Shown: positions 1 to 8,674, numbered from the stretch's first letter. The stretch: DNA of 64,000 bases from Sphingomonas sp. TDK1 (GCF_001650735.1 NZ_LXVY01000048.1:1-64000); one strand, 5' to 3'. Notes: generated from the letters alone by a model not told the origin. A program made the numbers and translations.

Positions 1-162
1 TCGGTGACCGTCGCTGCGTTCCGTTGAAGAGCACCGCGTCGGTGGAGTGGCTTCTATGCGGGAGCTTCCCACCCGTCAACGAGAAAATGAAACTTTCTGT
101 CTTTTTCGTGACAGCGGCCCGGAAAATGGCGGAAATTCGTGGGTTTTGATCGTAGAGGACCG

Positions 163-197
163 CGGCGGGAATGACCGTTTGATGACCATTCCCGCCG
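163..197. repeat. Perfect 11-bp inverted repeat downstream of thiE
   Basis: The arms at 163-173 and 187-197 are exact reverse complements around a 13-base loop. The repeat lies about 25 bases past the thiE stop codon on the minus strand, so it could end thiE transcription, but no T-run follows on either strand. In the rest of 1-221 no convincing gene is visible; a short open frame at 47-298 has no ribosome binding site and runs into thiE. Confidence 0.4.
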
Positions 198-221
198 AAT
201 CAGCGGCAAATCTCGCCAGAA

Positions 222-920
222 TCAGCCCTGCATCCCCTGAATCGCAGCGAAGGCACGCACCGCTTCGGCTTCATCCCTGCCCCAGACGGCATGGCTGACC
301 GCAAGGAAGTCCGCACCCGCCTGCACCAGCGGGCTTGCATTGGCCGGGGTGATGCCGCCGATCGCCACGCAGGGAATCTCGAACAGCGCCGACCACCAGG
401 ACAGGATCACCGGCTCCGGGCGATGCTCGGTCGTCTTGGTGCTGGTCGGATAGAAGGCGCCGAACGCGACATAGTCGGCCCCCGCTTCCCCGGCTTCCAT
501 CGCGAGGTGCCGGCTGTCGTGGCAGGTCACGCCGATCTGGACGTTGGGCCCGAGGATCACGCGCGCCTCGCGGGCGTCGCCATCCCCCTGCCCCAGATGC
601 ACGCCGTCCGCACCGAGACGCTTGGCGAGACTGACGCTGTCGTTGACGAGGAAGGCGACCTCGGCATCCGCGCAGATGCGCTGCAATGGCTCGGCGAGCT
701 TGGCGGCCTGGTGCTGGTCGACATCCTTTACCCGGAACTGGAAGGCGGCAACGGGGCCGGCATCCAGAGCGCGGCGCAAGCGATCGGCAAAGCCGCCGGT
801 CACGTCGAGCGGCGAGATCAGATAGAGCTGGCAGGGCGGGCGACGATCGTCACGGACGAATTTCTCGGCAAAGCCTTCGAGGTTCGCTTCGTCTTCGAGA
901 TCATCGAAGGGGTCGGACAT
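222..920 (-). CDS. thiE: Thiamine phosphate synthase
   Basis: Couples hydroxymethylpyrimidine diphosphate to thiazole phosphate to make thiamine phosphate in the cytoplasm. The 232-residue TIM-barrel protein shows the family motifs in order: VND near residue 92, GVHLGQ near 107, GADYVAFG near 145 and GGITPAN near 193, which binds phosphate. I chose the ATG at 920 because GGAG lies six bases upstream; an in-frame ATG at 980 has no such site. An N-terminal acidic stretch of about 25 residues precedes the barrel. No TPP riboswitch is visible upstream, and no other thiamine gene is nearby. It is the last gene of a minus-strand run that starts at tkt. Confidence 0.9.
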   Translation of the reverse strand: MSDPFDDLEDEANLEGFAEKFVRDDRRPPCQLYLISPLDVTGGFADRLRRALDAGPVAAFQFRVKDVDQHQAAKLAEPLQRICADAEVAFLVNDSVSLAKRLGADGVHLGQGDGDAREARVILGPNVQIGVTCHDSRHLAMEAGEAGADYVAFGAFYPTSTKTTEHRPEPVILSWWSALFEIPCVAIGGITPANASPLVQAGADFLAVSHAVWGRDEAEAVRAFAAIQGMQG

Positions 921-1069
921 GGAATACTCCGCTGCTGAATGTGGGCGGAACTCTACCGCCTTTGCCGGCGGGCCTTCCACCCCCTGTCCTCCGGGGTCAA
1001 GCAGCGGGTGCAGCCGTTATACGGCGGCGCCGTGCGGGACGAACCCCGCCAGCGCCGCCGGGGCAGGTT

Positions 1070-1987
1070 TCAGGCTTCCTCGCCCTTGTAGATCGCGACC
1101 AGCTTGTCGAGCATCGCCAGCGCTTCGGCGCGCGGCCGCTGGAAGGTGTTGCGGCCGATGATTGAACCTTGCCCCCCGCCGGCGAGAATGTCGCGGGCGT
1201 CCTGGTACACGGCATCGGCGCCCTTGGCGGCCCCGCCCGAGAAGACGACGATGCGGCGGCCGGCGAAGCAGCTCTGCACGACATGGCGCACCCGATCGCC
1301 CTGGTTCGACCAGTCGGTGCCCTCATAGAGCTTCTTGGCCTCGGCCTGTTCGATATTGGCGCTGGGCAGCTTCACCTTGATGATGTGCGCGCCGAGCAGC
1401 GCCGCCATGTGCGCGGCATAGGCACCGACGTCGAGCGCCAGTTCGCCGTCCTTGGTCAGCTTGCCGCCGCGCGGATAGGACCAGATCACCGTCGCGATAC
1501 CGACAGAGGCGGCCTGAGCGCGCATTTCCTTGATCTCTTCCATCATCTCGAACACGCCGTCGGCGCCGGGATAGATGGTGAAACCGATCGCCGAGCAGCC
1601 GAGGCGCAGCGCGTCGTCGACGCCACCGGTCACCGCCTGGTCGATGCCCGTCGCCCAGCTGTTCGAGCTGTTCACCTTGAGGATCGTCGGGATCTGGCCG
1701 GCGAAGGTGTCGGCACCCGCTTCGATCATGCCAAGCGGTGCGGCATAGGCCGAGAGACCGGCGTCGATCGCAAGCTGGAAATGGTAGTGCGGATCATAGG
1801 CGTCAGGGTTCACCGCGAAACTACGCGCCGGGCCATGTTCGAAACCCTGATCGACCGGCAGGATGATCAGCTTGCCGGTGCCGCCGAGCTTGCCCTGCAT
1901 CAGGATGCGCGCGAGGTTCGCCTTCACGCCCGGATTGTCGGAGCCGTAATTGTCGAGGATCGCTTTGACGGCCGGTGTGATGCCCAT
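1070..1987 (-). CDS. Fructose-bisphosphate aldolase, class I (DhnA/FbaB type)
   Basis: Cleaves fructose 1,6-bisphosphate to the two triose phosphates using a Schiff-base lysine. The 305-residue protein belongs to the archaeal-type DeoC/FbaB barrel family: ILPVDQGFEHGP appears near residue 40 and the strand HIIKVKLPS probably carries the Schiff-base lysine. It is not the metal-dependent class II enzyme, since no HxxD or zinc-histidine pattern is seen. The ATG at 1987 has AGGGA about six bases upstream; the longer frame to 2254 overlaps the divergent TlpA-like gene and is unlikely. It lies near pgk, gap and tkt on the same strand, consistent with a glycolysis/gluconeogenesis cluster. Confidence 0.88.
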   Translation of the reverse strand: MGITPAVKAILDNYGSDNPGVKANLARILMQGKLGGTGKLIILPVDQGFEHGPARSFAVNPDAYDPHYHFQLAIDAGLSAYAAPLGMIEAGADTFAGQIPTILKVNSSNSWATGIDQAVTGGVDDALRLGCSAIGFTIYPGADGVFEMMEEIKEMRAQAASVGIATVIWSYPRGGKLTKDGELALDVGAYAAHMAALLGAHIIKVKLPSANIEQAEAKKLYEGTDWSNQGDRVRHVVQSCFAGRRIVVFSGGAAKGADAVYQDARDILAGGGQGSIIGRNTFQRPRAEALAMLDKLVAIYKGEEA

Positions 1988-2214
1988 GATGTCCCTCTGA
2001 ATGGTGATACCGAGGGGTCCGTATCGCGCCCCTTCCCTTACGAAAAGGCTGACAACGTTGCCGAGTTGCTGCGGAGCAAAACTATTTCCGCAGCTGCGTA
2101 ACAGCTCCGTTACCTGCCGAGCGATTGGTATCCCATTGGTAGGATGGCAGGCCCTGATTGACGCGCTGTGCGGCGGCAGTAGCCTGCGGACGGGGCAATA
2201 AGGGGGATCGACTC

Positions 2215-2721
2215 GTGTGGAATAGACGTCGCGTGCTGCAGGGGAGTGCAGCACTGCTATTGCCGGCGGGCCCGGCGCTCGCGGGTCCGCGCCCGAAGCT
2301 GGGCGAAGCCGCGCCCGAAGCCGAGCTGACGCTGCTCGACGGGAGCAAGGTGAAGCTGTCCGACATGCGCGGCGATGTCGTGGTGTTCAACATCTGGGCG
2401 ACGTGGTGCGCACCGTGCCGCCGCGAACTACCGCTGTTGGACACCTATTACGCGATCAACCGCCGACATGGCATGCGGGTCTATGCGCTGAGCACCGAGG
2501 ACTCGGTACCGCTCTATAAACTGAAGCCGCTGTTCGAGAAGCTGACGATCCAGCCGACGAAGAAGATCAGGGGGCCGTACGGCGCGATCGATGGCGCGGT
2601 GCCCTCCAACTATGTGATCGATCGCGCAGGGGTGCTGCGCTACGCCAAGGCCGCGGCGTTCGATCTCGACGACCTGAACCGCGAACTGGTGCCGCTGCTG
2701 CGGGAACCGCGACCGGCTTGA
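2215..2721 (+). CDS. TlpA/ResA-family thiol-disulfide protein
   Basis: Predicted periplasmic thioredoxin-fold protein of 168 residues. The start is a GTG at 2215 with AGGGGG nine bases upstream. The N-terminus carries an RRR followed by a hydrophobic segment ending ALAG near residue 24, which resembles a twin-arginine or Sec signal. The redox site WCAPC is at residues 64-68. TlpA-like proteins typically reduce cysteines during cytochrome maturation or copper-site assembly, but no such partner gene is nearby, so the substrate is unknown. It is the only plus-strand gene in an otherwise minus-strand block. Confidence 0.85.
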   Translation: MWNRRRVLQGSAALLLPAGPALAGPRPKLGEAAPEAELTLLDGSKVKLSDMRGDVVVFNIWATWCAPCRRELPLLDTYYAINRRHGMRVYALSTEDSVPLYKLKPLFEKLTIQPTKKIRGPYGAIDGAVPSNYVIDRAGVLRYAKAAAFDLDDLNRELVPLLREPRPA

Positions 2722-2731
2722 GAGCGATCTG

Positions 2732-2861
2732 ATCCTCCCCCGCCAGGGGGAGGTGGCGCCGTAGGCGACGGAGGGGGGGGAGGTCGGCGACCAACTGGCA
2801 GGCGTGCCTCCTCCCCCTCCGTCAGGCTGCGCCTGACACCTCCCCCTAAGCGGGGGAGGAT
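2732..2861. repeat. Paired-hairpin GC-rich repeat, copy 1
   Basis: A 130-base element with a 12-bp outer inverted repeat (2732-2743 against 2850-2861). It contains two internal hairpins of the form CCTCCCC/GGGGAGG and a further hairpin GTCAGG..CCTGAC. It fills the space between the convergent TlpA-like gene and pgk, where it could act as a transcription-ending structure. The same architecture recurs at 4131, 29618 and 33202. Confidence 0.8.
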
Positions 2862-2869
2862 TTGGCTGG

Positions 2870-4060
2870 TCAGCGCGCCAGTGCGGCGACGCCGGGTAGT
2901 TCCTTGCCTTCCATCCATTCGAGGAAGGCGCCGCCGGCGGTCGAGACGAAGCTGAACTCACCGCCCACGCCTGCCTGATTCAGCGCGGCCACCGTGTCGC
3001 CGCCGCCGGCGACCGAGACGAGCTGGCCTTCCTTGGTAAGCGCGGCCGCGGTGCGGGCGAGCGAGACGGTCGCCGCATCGAACGGCGGGATCTCGAACGC
3101 GCCAAGCGGACCGTTCCAAACCAGCGTCTTGCAGGTCTTTAGCACATCAGCGAGCGCCTCGGTGGCGGCGGGGCCGACATCGAGGATCATCTCGTCCGCG
3201 GCGACTTCATGGACGTTGACCGTGCGGACCGGCGGGTTGGCGCGGAACTCCTTGGCCACCACCACGTCGTACGGCAGGTGGACGGTGCAGCCTGCGGCAT
3301 CAGCGGCGTCCAGGATCTCCTCGGCGGTGCCGGTCAGGTCATGCTCGCACAGGCTCTTGCCGACATCGACGCCGCGCGCGGCGAGGAAGGTATTGGCCAT
3401 GCCGCCGCCGATAATCAGGTGATCGACCTTGGCGACAAGGTGCTTGAGCACGTCGAGCTTGGTCGAAACCTTGGCACCGCCGACCACCGCGGCGACCGGA
3501 TGCTCGGGCGTACCGAGCGCTTTTTCGAGCGCGTCGAGCTCGGCTTCCATCTGGCGACCGGCGAAAGCGGGAAGCTTGTGCGCGAGGCCTTCGGTCGAGG
3601 CATGCGCTCGGTGCGCGGCCGAGAAGGCGTCGTTGACATAGAGGTCACCGAGCGACGCGAAGCGATCGACCACGGCGGGATCGTTCTTCTCTTCCCCACC
3701 GAAGAAGCGGGTGTTTTCGAGGAGCGCGATGTCGCCGTCGTTGAGCGTCGCGACCGACGCAGCATCGCCTTCCCAGTCGATATAGCGGACGGGGCGGCCG
3801 AGCACCTGCTCGAACGGCTTGACGACCTGCGCGAGCGACAGTTCGGCGCTGGGATTGCCCTTGGGCCGACCGAAATGCGCGAGAACGAGAACCTTGGCGC
3901 CCTTGTCTGCGAGTTCGGCAACCGTCTGGATCGCGGCGCGCAGACGCGTATCGTCGGTCACCTTGCCGTCGGCCATCGGCACGTTGAGGTCCTCGCGGAC
4001 CAGCACCCGCTTGCCGGTGATATCGCCCATGTCGTCGAGCGTCTTGAAAGTGCGCGCCAT
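2870..4060 (-). CDS. pgk: Phosphoglycerate kinase
   Basis: Transfers phosphate from 1,3-bisphosphoglycerate to ADP in glycolysis and works in reverse in gluconeogenesis. At 396 residues it has the usual length. The N-terminal substrate signature VREDLNVP is at about residues 20-27 and the C-terminal nucleotide loop GGGDTVAAL is near residue 360. The ATG at 4060 is preceded by GAGGGG; a longer frame to 4099 lacks support. It follows gap on the same strand, 212 bases downstream, with a paired-hairpin repeat in between that may reduce read-through. Confidence 0.97.
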   Translation of the reverse strand: MARTFKTLDDMGDITGKRVLVREDLNVPMADGKVTDDTRLRAAIQTVAELADKGAKVLVLAHFGRPKGNPSAELSLAQVVKPFEQVLGRPVRYIDWEGDAASVATLNDGDIALLENTRFFGGEEKNDPAVVDRFASLGDLYVNDAFSAAHRAHASTEGLAHKLPAFAGRQMEAELDALEKALGTPEHPVAAVVGGAKVSTKLDVLKHLVAKVDHLIIGGGMANTFLAARGVDVGKSLCEHDLTGTAEEILDAADAAGCTVHLPYDVVVAKEFRANPPVRTVNVHEVAADEMILDVGPAATEALADVLKTCKTLVWNGPLGAFEIPPFDAATVSLARTAAALTKEGQLVSVAGGGDTVAALNQAGVGGEFSFVSTAGGAFLEWMEGKELPGVAALAR

Positions 4061-4130
4061 GCTGAACCCCTCGCGTTTGAATTGCGGCGCGAGCGGCATC
4101 CTGATGGCAGAGCGCTCGCAACCTGCGCCC

Positions 4131-4232
4131 CCCTCCCGCTAGCGGGAGGGGTCGGGGGAGGCGCTGATCCTCGGGCCGATCGCCCGTGCAGCCGTCCTCC
4201 CCTCCCCTAATCCCTCCCGCTAGCGGGAGGGA
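4131..4232. repeat. Paired-hairpin GC-rich repeat, copy 2
   Basis: Two identical perfect 20-base palindromes, CCCTCCCGCTAGCGGGAGGG at 4131-4150 and 4212-4231, flank about 60 bases of spacer. The element sits between gap and pgk, both on the minus strand, so it would be transcribed in the gap-pgk message and could affect its stability or stop part of its transcription. Confidence 0.85.
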
Positions 4233-4272
4233 TATTTAGAAGCGCCCTCCGCTTACGCGAAGGGCCTTTAGA

Positions 4273-5277
4273 TCAGAACCCCGCCATCACGGTCGCGGTG
4301 TCGACCATGCGGTTGGAGAAGCCCCATTCATTGTCGTACCAGCTCACCACGCGGACCAGCTTGCCGTCGATCACCGCGGTTTCCAGGCTGTCGACGGTCG
4401 ACGAGGCCGGGGTGTGCACGATGTCTGCCGATACGATCGGATCGGCGGTGTAGACCAGCACGCCCTTGAGCGGACCACTCTCCGACGCAGCCTTCAGCAC
4501 CGCGTTGACTTCCTCGACCGAGGTGTCCCGCTTCGGCATGAAGGTGAGGTCGACGAGGCTGCCGTCCGGCACCGGCACGCGGACGGCCGAACCGTCGAGC
4601 TTGCCCTTGAGCTCCGGCAGCACTTCGCCAACGGCGCGAGCGGCACCCGTCGTGGTCGGGATGATCGACATGGCAGCGGCGCGCGCACGGCGCAGGTCCG
4701 GGTGGATCTGGTCGAGGATCTTCTGGTCGTTGGTATAGGCGTGGACCGTGGTCATCAGGCCGCGCTCGATGCCGATCGCGTCGTTGAGGACCTTGGCGAC
4801 CGGCGCCAGGCAGTTGGTTGTGCACGATGCGTTGGAGACGATCGTGTGCTCGGCGGTCAGCTTGTCGTGATTCACGCCGTAGACGACGGTAAGGTCGACA
4901 TTCTTGCCCGGCGCCGAAATCAGCACCTTCTTGGCGCCGGCGTCGATGTGCTTCTGGGCCGATGCGCGATCGGTGAAGAAGCCGGTGCACTCCAGCACGA
5001 TGTCGACGCCGTTCTCGGCATGCGGCAGGTTGGCCGGGTCGCGCTCGGCGGTCACCTTGATGCGCTTGCCGTCGACGACGATGTCGTTGCCGTCCGCTTC
5101 GACCGTGCCCGGATACTTGCCGTGGACGCTGTCACGCGAGAACAGCCAAGCGTTCGACTTGGCGTCCGAGAGGTCGTTGATCGTGACCAGCTCAAGGCCG
5201 CTTTCCGGGCGCTCGAGGATCGCACGTGCCACCAGACGGCCGATACGTCCGAAACCGTTGATCGCAACCTTCGTCAT
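4273..5277 (-). CDS. gap: Glyceraldehyde-3-phosphate dehydrogenase
   Basis: Oxidises glyceraldehyde 3-phosphate to 1,3-bisphosphoglycerate. The 334-residue protein has the NAD(P) motif INGFGRIGR at residues 6-14 and the catalytic cysteine in SNASCTTNC near residue 150, and ends with the conserved WYDNEWG region. Its start codon overlaps the tkt stop as ATGA, indicating translational coupling to tkt. The coenzyme preference cannot be settled by eye. Confidence 0.97.
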   Translation of the reverse strand: MTKVAINGFGRIGRLVARAILERPESGLELVTINDLSDAKSNAWLFSRDSVHGKYPGTVEADGNDIVVDGKRIKVTAERDPANLPHAENGVDIVLECTGFFTDRASAQKHIDAGAKKVLISAPGKNVDLTVVYGVNHDKLTAEHTIVSNASCTTNCLAPVAKVLNDAIGIERGLMTTVHAYTNDQKILDQIHPDLRRARAAAMSIIPTTTGAARAVGEVLPELKGKLDGSAVRVPVPDGSLVDLTFMPKRDTSVEEVNAVLKAASESGPLKGVLVYTADPIVSADIVHTPASSTVDSLETAVIDGKLVRVVSWYDNEWGFSNRMVDTATVMAGF

Positions 5278-7241
5278 GCCTGTTCTCCGTTCAGCTTAGC
5301 GAGGATCTGCGGAACGATGGCGTCCGCAGTGAGTCCGAAATGTTCGTAGAGCTTTAGATAGGGGCCCGAGGCGCCGAAGCTATCGACACCGAAGCGCAAA
5401 CCATCGTTTCCGGTATAGCGCTCCCACCCGAAGGTGGTGCCCGCCTCGATCGACACCTTGAGCGCATCCGTCGGGAGGATGTCGCGCTTGTAGCTGGCAT
5501 CCTGCGCATCGAAACGCTCGAAACACGGTACTGAGACGACGTCGGCGCCGATGCCCTGGGCTTCCAAGGCCTCACGCACGGCAACCGCGATCTCGACTTC
5601 CGAGCCAGTGGCATACAGCACCACCTTGCGGGGCGCTTCCGCCTCCAGCAGCGCATAGGCACCACGCGCCGAACGGTTCTCGGCCGCTTCGGTGCGCAAC
5701 TGCGGCAGGTTCTGGCGGCTGAGCGCGATCAGTGCGGGGCCGTCGGTCTTGGCGAGCGCGGCTTCCCAGGCCTCGGCCGTTTCGACGACGTCGCACGGGC
5801 GCCACACATCGAGATTGGGGATGACACGCAGGCTCATCAGATGCTCGACCGGCTGGTGCGTGGGGCCATCTTCGCCGAGACCGATGGAATCATGCGTCAT
5901 CACATAGACGACGCGAGCATGCTGGAGCGCGGAGAGGCGGATCGCGGCGCGGGCGTAGTCGGCGAAGACCAGGAAGGTGCCCCCGTAGGGGATCACGCCG
6001 CCGTGCAGCGCCATGCCGTTCATCGCCGCGGCCATGCCGAATTCGCGGATACCGTAATTGAGGTAGCGGCCGCCGTAATTGTCGGCGTCGAGCCGCTGCA
6101 GCCCCTTGGTCAGCGTGTTGTTCGAGCCGGTGAGATCGGCCGAGCCGCCGATCGTCTCGTCGAGGATCGCGTTGACCGCCTCCAGCGCCAGCTCGGACGC
6201 CTTGCGGGTGGCGACCTTCTGCGGGTTGGCGAGCAGGCTCTGGACATGCGGCTCGAGCAGGTTCGGCTGCACGTCGCCGCGGCGTTCCCAGCCGAGACGA
6301 TCCGGGTGGGCTGCGAGGCGCTCGGCCCAGGCGGCGTGCGGCGCGGCGCCACGGGCACCGGCGGCGAGCCAGGCGTCGCGGATGTCCTGCGGGATCTCGA
6401 ACGCCGGGTGATTCCAGCCGAGCGCGGCGCGCGCGGCGGCGACTTCGTCCTTGCCGAGCGGCGAGCCGTGGACCTTGGACGTGCCCTGCTTGTTGGGCGC
6501 GCCCCGGCCGATCACGGTGCGGCACTTGACCAGCACCGGCTTGTCGCTGGCGACCGCCTCGTCGAGCGCCCGGACGATGTCCGCCTCGTCATGGCCGTCG
6601 CATTCGACGACATGCCAGCCGGTCGCCCGGTAGCGCGCCGGGATGTCCTCGACTGAGGAGAGCGACACCGCGCCGTCGATCGTGATCTTGTTGTCGTCCC
6701 ACAGCACGATCAGGCGGTTCAGCTTCAGGTGACCCGCGATGCCGATCGCTTCGTGGTTGATGCCTTCCATCAGGCAGCCGTCGCCGGCGATCACCCAGGT
6801 CTTGTGGTTGACCAAATCGTCGCCGAACACCGCGTTGAGGTGCCGCTCGGCGATCGCCATGCCCACCGCCATCGCGAGGCCCTGGCCCAGCGGGCCGGTG
6901 GTGCACTCGACGCCCGCCAGCTCGAAATTCTCCGGGTGGCCGGCGCAGGGGCTGCCGATCTGGCGGAAGTTCTTGATGTCCTCCAGCGTCGGGCGGGCAT
7001 AGCCGGTCAGATGCAGCAACGAGTAGAGCAGCATCGAGCCATGGCCGGCCGACAGCACGAAACGGTCCCGATCAGGCCAGGCGGGATCGGCGGGATCGAA
7101 CTTCAGATAGCGCTGGAAGAGGACGGTCGCGACATCGGCCATGCCCATCGGCATGCCGGGGTGACCCGAATTGGCGGCCTCGACCGCGTCCATGGAAAGC
7201 GCGCGGATGGCGTTGGCGCAATCGGCGAAGGATGCTGTCAC
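5274..7241 (-). CDS. tkt: Transketolase
   Basis: Thiamine diphosphate enzyme that moves two-carbon units in the pentose phosphate pathway. The protein is 655 residues from a GTG at 7241, which has GGGGAA seven bases upstream; no ATG gives a sensible N-terminus, and the open frame runs on to 7607 over the zapA region. Motifs seen include GHPGMPMGMADV near residue 27, the cofactor motif beginning GDGCLMEG near 155, and EDGPTHQPVEHL near 460. It heads the tkt-gap unit, with pgk and aldolase downstream. Confidence 0.96.
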   Translation of the reverse strand: MTASFADCANAIRALSMDAVEAANSGHPGMPMGMADVATVLFQRYLKFDPADPAWPDRDRFVLSAGHGSMLLYSLLHLTGYARPTLEDIKNFRQIGSPCAGHPENFELAGVECTTGPLGQGLAMAVGMAIAERHLNAVFGDDLVNHKTWVIAGDGCLMEGINHEAIGIAGHLKLNRLIVLWDDNKITIDGAVSLSSVEDIPARYRATGWHVVECDGHDEADIVRALDEAVASDKPVLVKCRTVIGRGAPNKQGTSKVHGSPLGKDEVAAARAALGWNHPAFEIPQDIRDAWLAAGARGAAPHAAWAERLAAHPDRLGWERRGDVQPNLLEPHVQSLLANPQKVATRKASELALEAVNAILDETIGGSADLTGSNNTLTKGLQRLDADNYGGRYLNYGIREFGMAAAMNGMALHGGVIPYGGTFLVFADYARAAIRLSALQHARVVYVMTHDSIGLGEDGPTHQPVEHLMSLRVIPNLDVWRPCDVVETAEAWEAALAKTDGPALIALSRQNLPQLRTEAAENRSARGAYALLEAEAPRKVVLYATGSEVEIAVAVREALEAQGIGADVVSVPCFERFDAQDASYKRDILPTDALKVSIEAGTTFGWERYTGNDGLRFGVDSFGASGPYLKLYEHFGLTADAIVPQILAKLNGEQA

Positions 7242-7378
7242 GTGATATTCCCCGTTTGGTCGCGCACGCCTTTGGAAGCGCCGGGCCGCCACGTCAACCG
7301 TCCGGCTGCCCGGTTCCTGCGATGCATTATACCGCGTCGGCCTTGCCGCTGCGGCGATCCATGCTATCCGACGAGACG

Positions 7379-7597
7379 ATGTCCGACCTAGTAGCAGATC
7401 GTATCGAACGGGCTCTGAAGCGTATCGAAGTCGCCGCGGCGACCCAGGCCCACGCGCATAACCGGCTCGAGGAGCGAAACGCATTGTTGCGAAGCCGAAT
7501 CGAGTCGGCGATCTTCGAGCTGGACGCCCTGATCGCGCAGGAGCGCGATGCCGAGCACGAGCCGGAGCCGACCGGGGACGAAGAGGACGAAGCCTGA
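7379..7597 (+). CDS. Small coiled-coil protein upstream of zapA
   Basis: A 72-residue acidic protein with a long helix (IERALKRIE through FELDALIAQE) and an acidic tail. Its stop codon overlaps the zapA start (TGATG), so the two are translated together. Small helical proteins beside zapA are common in alphaproteobacteria and may work with ZapA at the division ring; this role is inferred from position only. The ATG at 7379 is chosen over the in-frame ATG at 7361 because its upstream GACGAG is the only weak ribosome binding site. Confidence 0.7.
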   Translation: MSDLVADRIERALKRIEVAAATQAHAHNRLEERNALLRSRIESAIFELDALIAQERDAEHEPEPTGDEEDEA

Positions 7598-7926
7598 TGG
7601 CCGACATTACGCTGCAGGTGGCCGGGCGCAGCTACACGGTCTCCGCGCGCGAAGAAGACATGCCGCACCTTCGCGAACTGGAAGCGCGGATCGCAAGCCA
7701 TGCCGATGCCGCGATGCGCGCCGGTGGCAGCCAGGGCGGCGAACGCACCCTGCTCTACCTCGCGCTGATCCTGGCCGATGCGCTGGACGAGGCCGAGCGC
7801 GCGCCGCCGCCGCCCGCTCCGGCCCCCGTGGCCGCGCCTGCCGTTTCCGACGAATTGCTCGTGCGGGTCGCCGATCGGCTGGAAGCCGTTGCGGCAGCCC
7901 TTGAGGAACGCAGCGAACCATCCTAA
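7597..7926 (+). CDS. zapA: Cell division protein ZapA
   Basis: The 109-residue protein starts with the ZapA N-terminal pattern (ITLQVAGRSYTV) followed by EDMPHLRELEARI, a helical region and a proline/alanine linker. ZapA bundles FtsZ filaments at midcell. The gene order coiled-coil protein - zapA - 6S RNA - formyl-THF cyclo-ligase is a known proteobacterial arrangement and supports the call. The tail after residue 68 contains a run of prolines and a second short helix. Confidence 0.9.
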   Translation: MADITLQVAGRSYTVSAREEDMPHLRELEARIASHADAAMRAGGSQGGERTLLYLALILADALDEAERAPPPPAPAPVAAPAVSDELLVRVADRLEAVAAALEERSEPS

Positions 7927-7932
7927 ATAGAG

Positions 7933-8103
7933 GCGTGACGGGAACTGCCCGGTGCGAGCCTTAGCAATTATCCCTGAGGCTATAATCTTCATCCATGGGA
8001 GCTGTCCCTGTGCAGATCCTGGTCTGCAACACATGGTTCCCACCTGACGTTCTGTGCGTCGGTGGATATTCAGGCCAACGGCCCATGGTGGTTCCCGTCA
8101 CAC
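7933..8103 (+). ncRNA. ssrS: 6S RNA
   Basis: No coding frame covers this 170-base stretch between zapA and formyl-THF cyclo-ligase. Its ends pair perfectly over 11 bp (7935-7945 against 8091-8101), and the interior offers long imperfect pairing around a central open region, the shape by which 6S RNA mimics an open promoter and binds the housekeeping RNA polymerase. The position zapA - ssrS - ygfA/fau is a classic location of 6S RNA in proteobacteria. Exact ends are estimated from the closing stem. Confidence 0.85.
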
Positions 8104-8119
8104 CGATGCTGCCAACCCG

Positions 8120-8674
8120 ATGCTGAATGAAAAGCCCGCCCTCCGCGCCAGACTGCGTGCAGAGCGCGATCTGTTCGCCTCGCAATCGAGCACCGCGATC
8201 CGCGCGCCGGAAGCGTTCGTCGAACGGCTGACACCCGGGATGATCGTGGCGACCTATTGCCCCGTGGGGAGCGAGGCGGACCCGACCCAGCTCGCCGCCG
8301 CCGCTGCCGAACGCGGCTGTGCGCTGGCCCTGCCCCATGTGATCGACCGCGCGACGCCGATCCGCTTCCTCGCCTGGCAAATGGGCGCCCCGCTGGTTGC
8401 CGGGCCGTTCGGATTGCGGCAGCCGGACCCGTCCAGCCCGGAAATCGCACCTGACGTGATCCTGACGCCGCTGATCGGCTTCGATCCGCGGTTCAACCGG
8501 CTCGGCCAAGGCGCCGGCCATTACGACCGCGCCTTTGCCCGCTTCGAGGCTGCATGGCGGGTGGGCGTGGCGTGGTCCGCGCAGGAAGTGCCCGCCCTCC
8601 CCGCCGACATCTGGGACGTGCCGCTCCACGCGATCGTGACCGAGCAGGGCATGCGCTGGCACGCCGAACCATGA
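8120..8674 (+). CDS. 5-formyltetrahydrofolate cyclo-ligase
   Basis: ATP-dependent conversion of 5-formyl-THF to 5,10-methenyl-THF. The 184-residue protein has the family pattern: basic N-terminus with LRARLRAERDLF, PVGSEADP near residue 53, and the ATP/folate-binding GFDPRFNRLGQGAGHYDRA near residue 120. The ATG at 8120 directly follows the 6S RNA, so processing of a joint transcript is likely. No clear ribosome binding site is seen. The downstream gene overlaps as ATGA. Confidence 0.92.
   Translation: MLNEKPALRARLRAERDLFASQSSTAIRAPEAFVERLTPGMIVATYCPVGSEADPTQLAAAAAERGCALALPHVIDRATPIRFLAWQMGAPLVAGPFGLRQPDPSSPEIAPDVILTPLIGFDPRFNRLGQGAGHYDRAFARFEAAWRVGVAWSAQEVPALPADIWDVPLHAIVTEQGMRWHAEP

Noticed and set aside
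291..938. 215-codon plus-strand open frame opposite thiE
   Set aside because: Antisense to a confidently identified enzyme and without family features.
921..1069. TPP riboswitch upstream of thiE
   Set aside because: The CTGAGA and related thi-box patterns are not present.
1169..2101. 310-codon plus-strand open frame opposite the aldolase
   Set aside because: Composition typical of an antisense frame (Asp/Arg/His-rich); no start signal.
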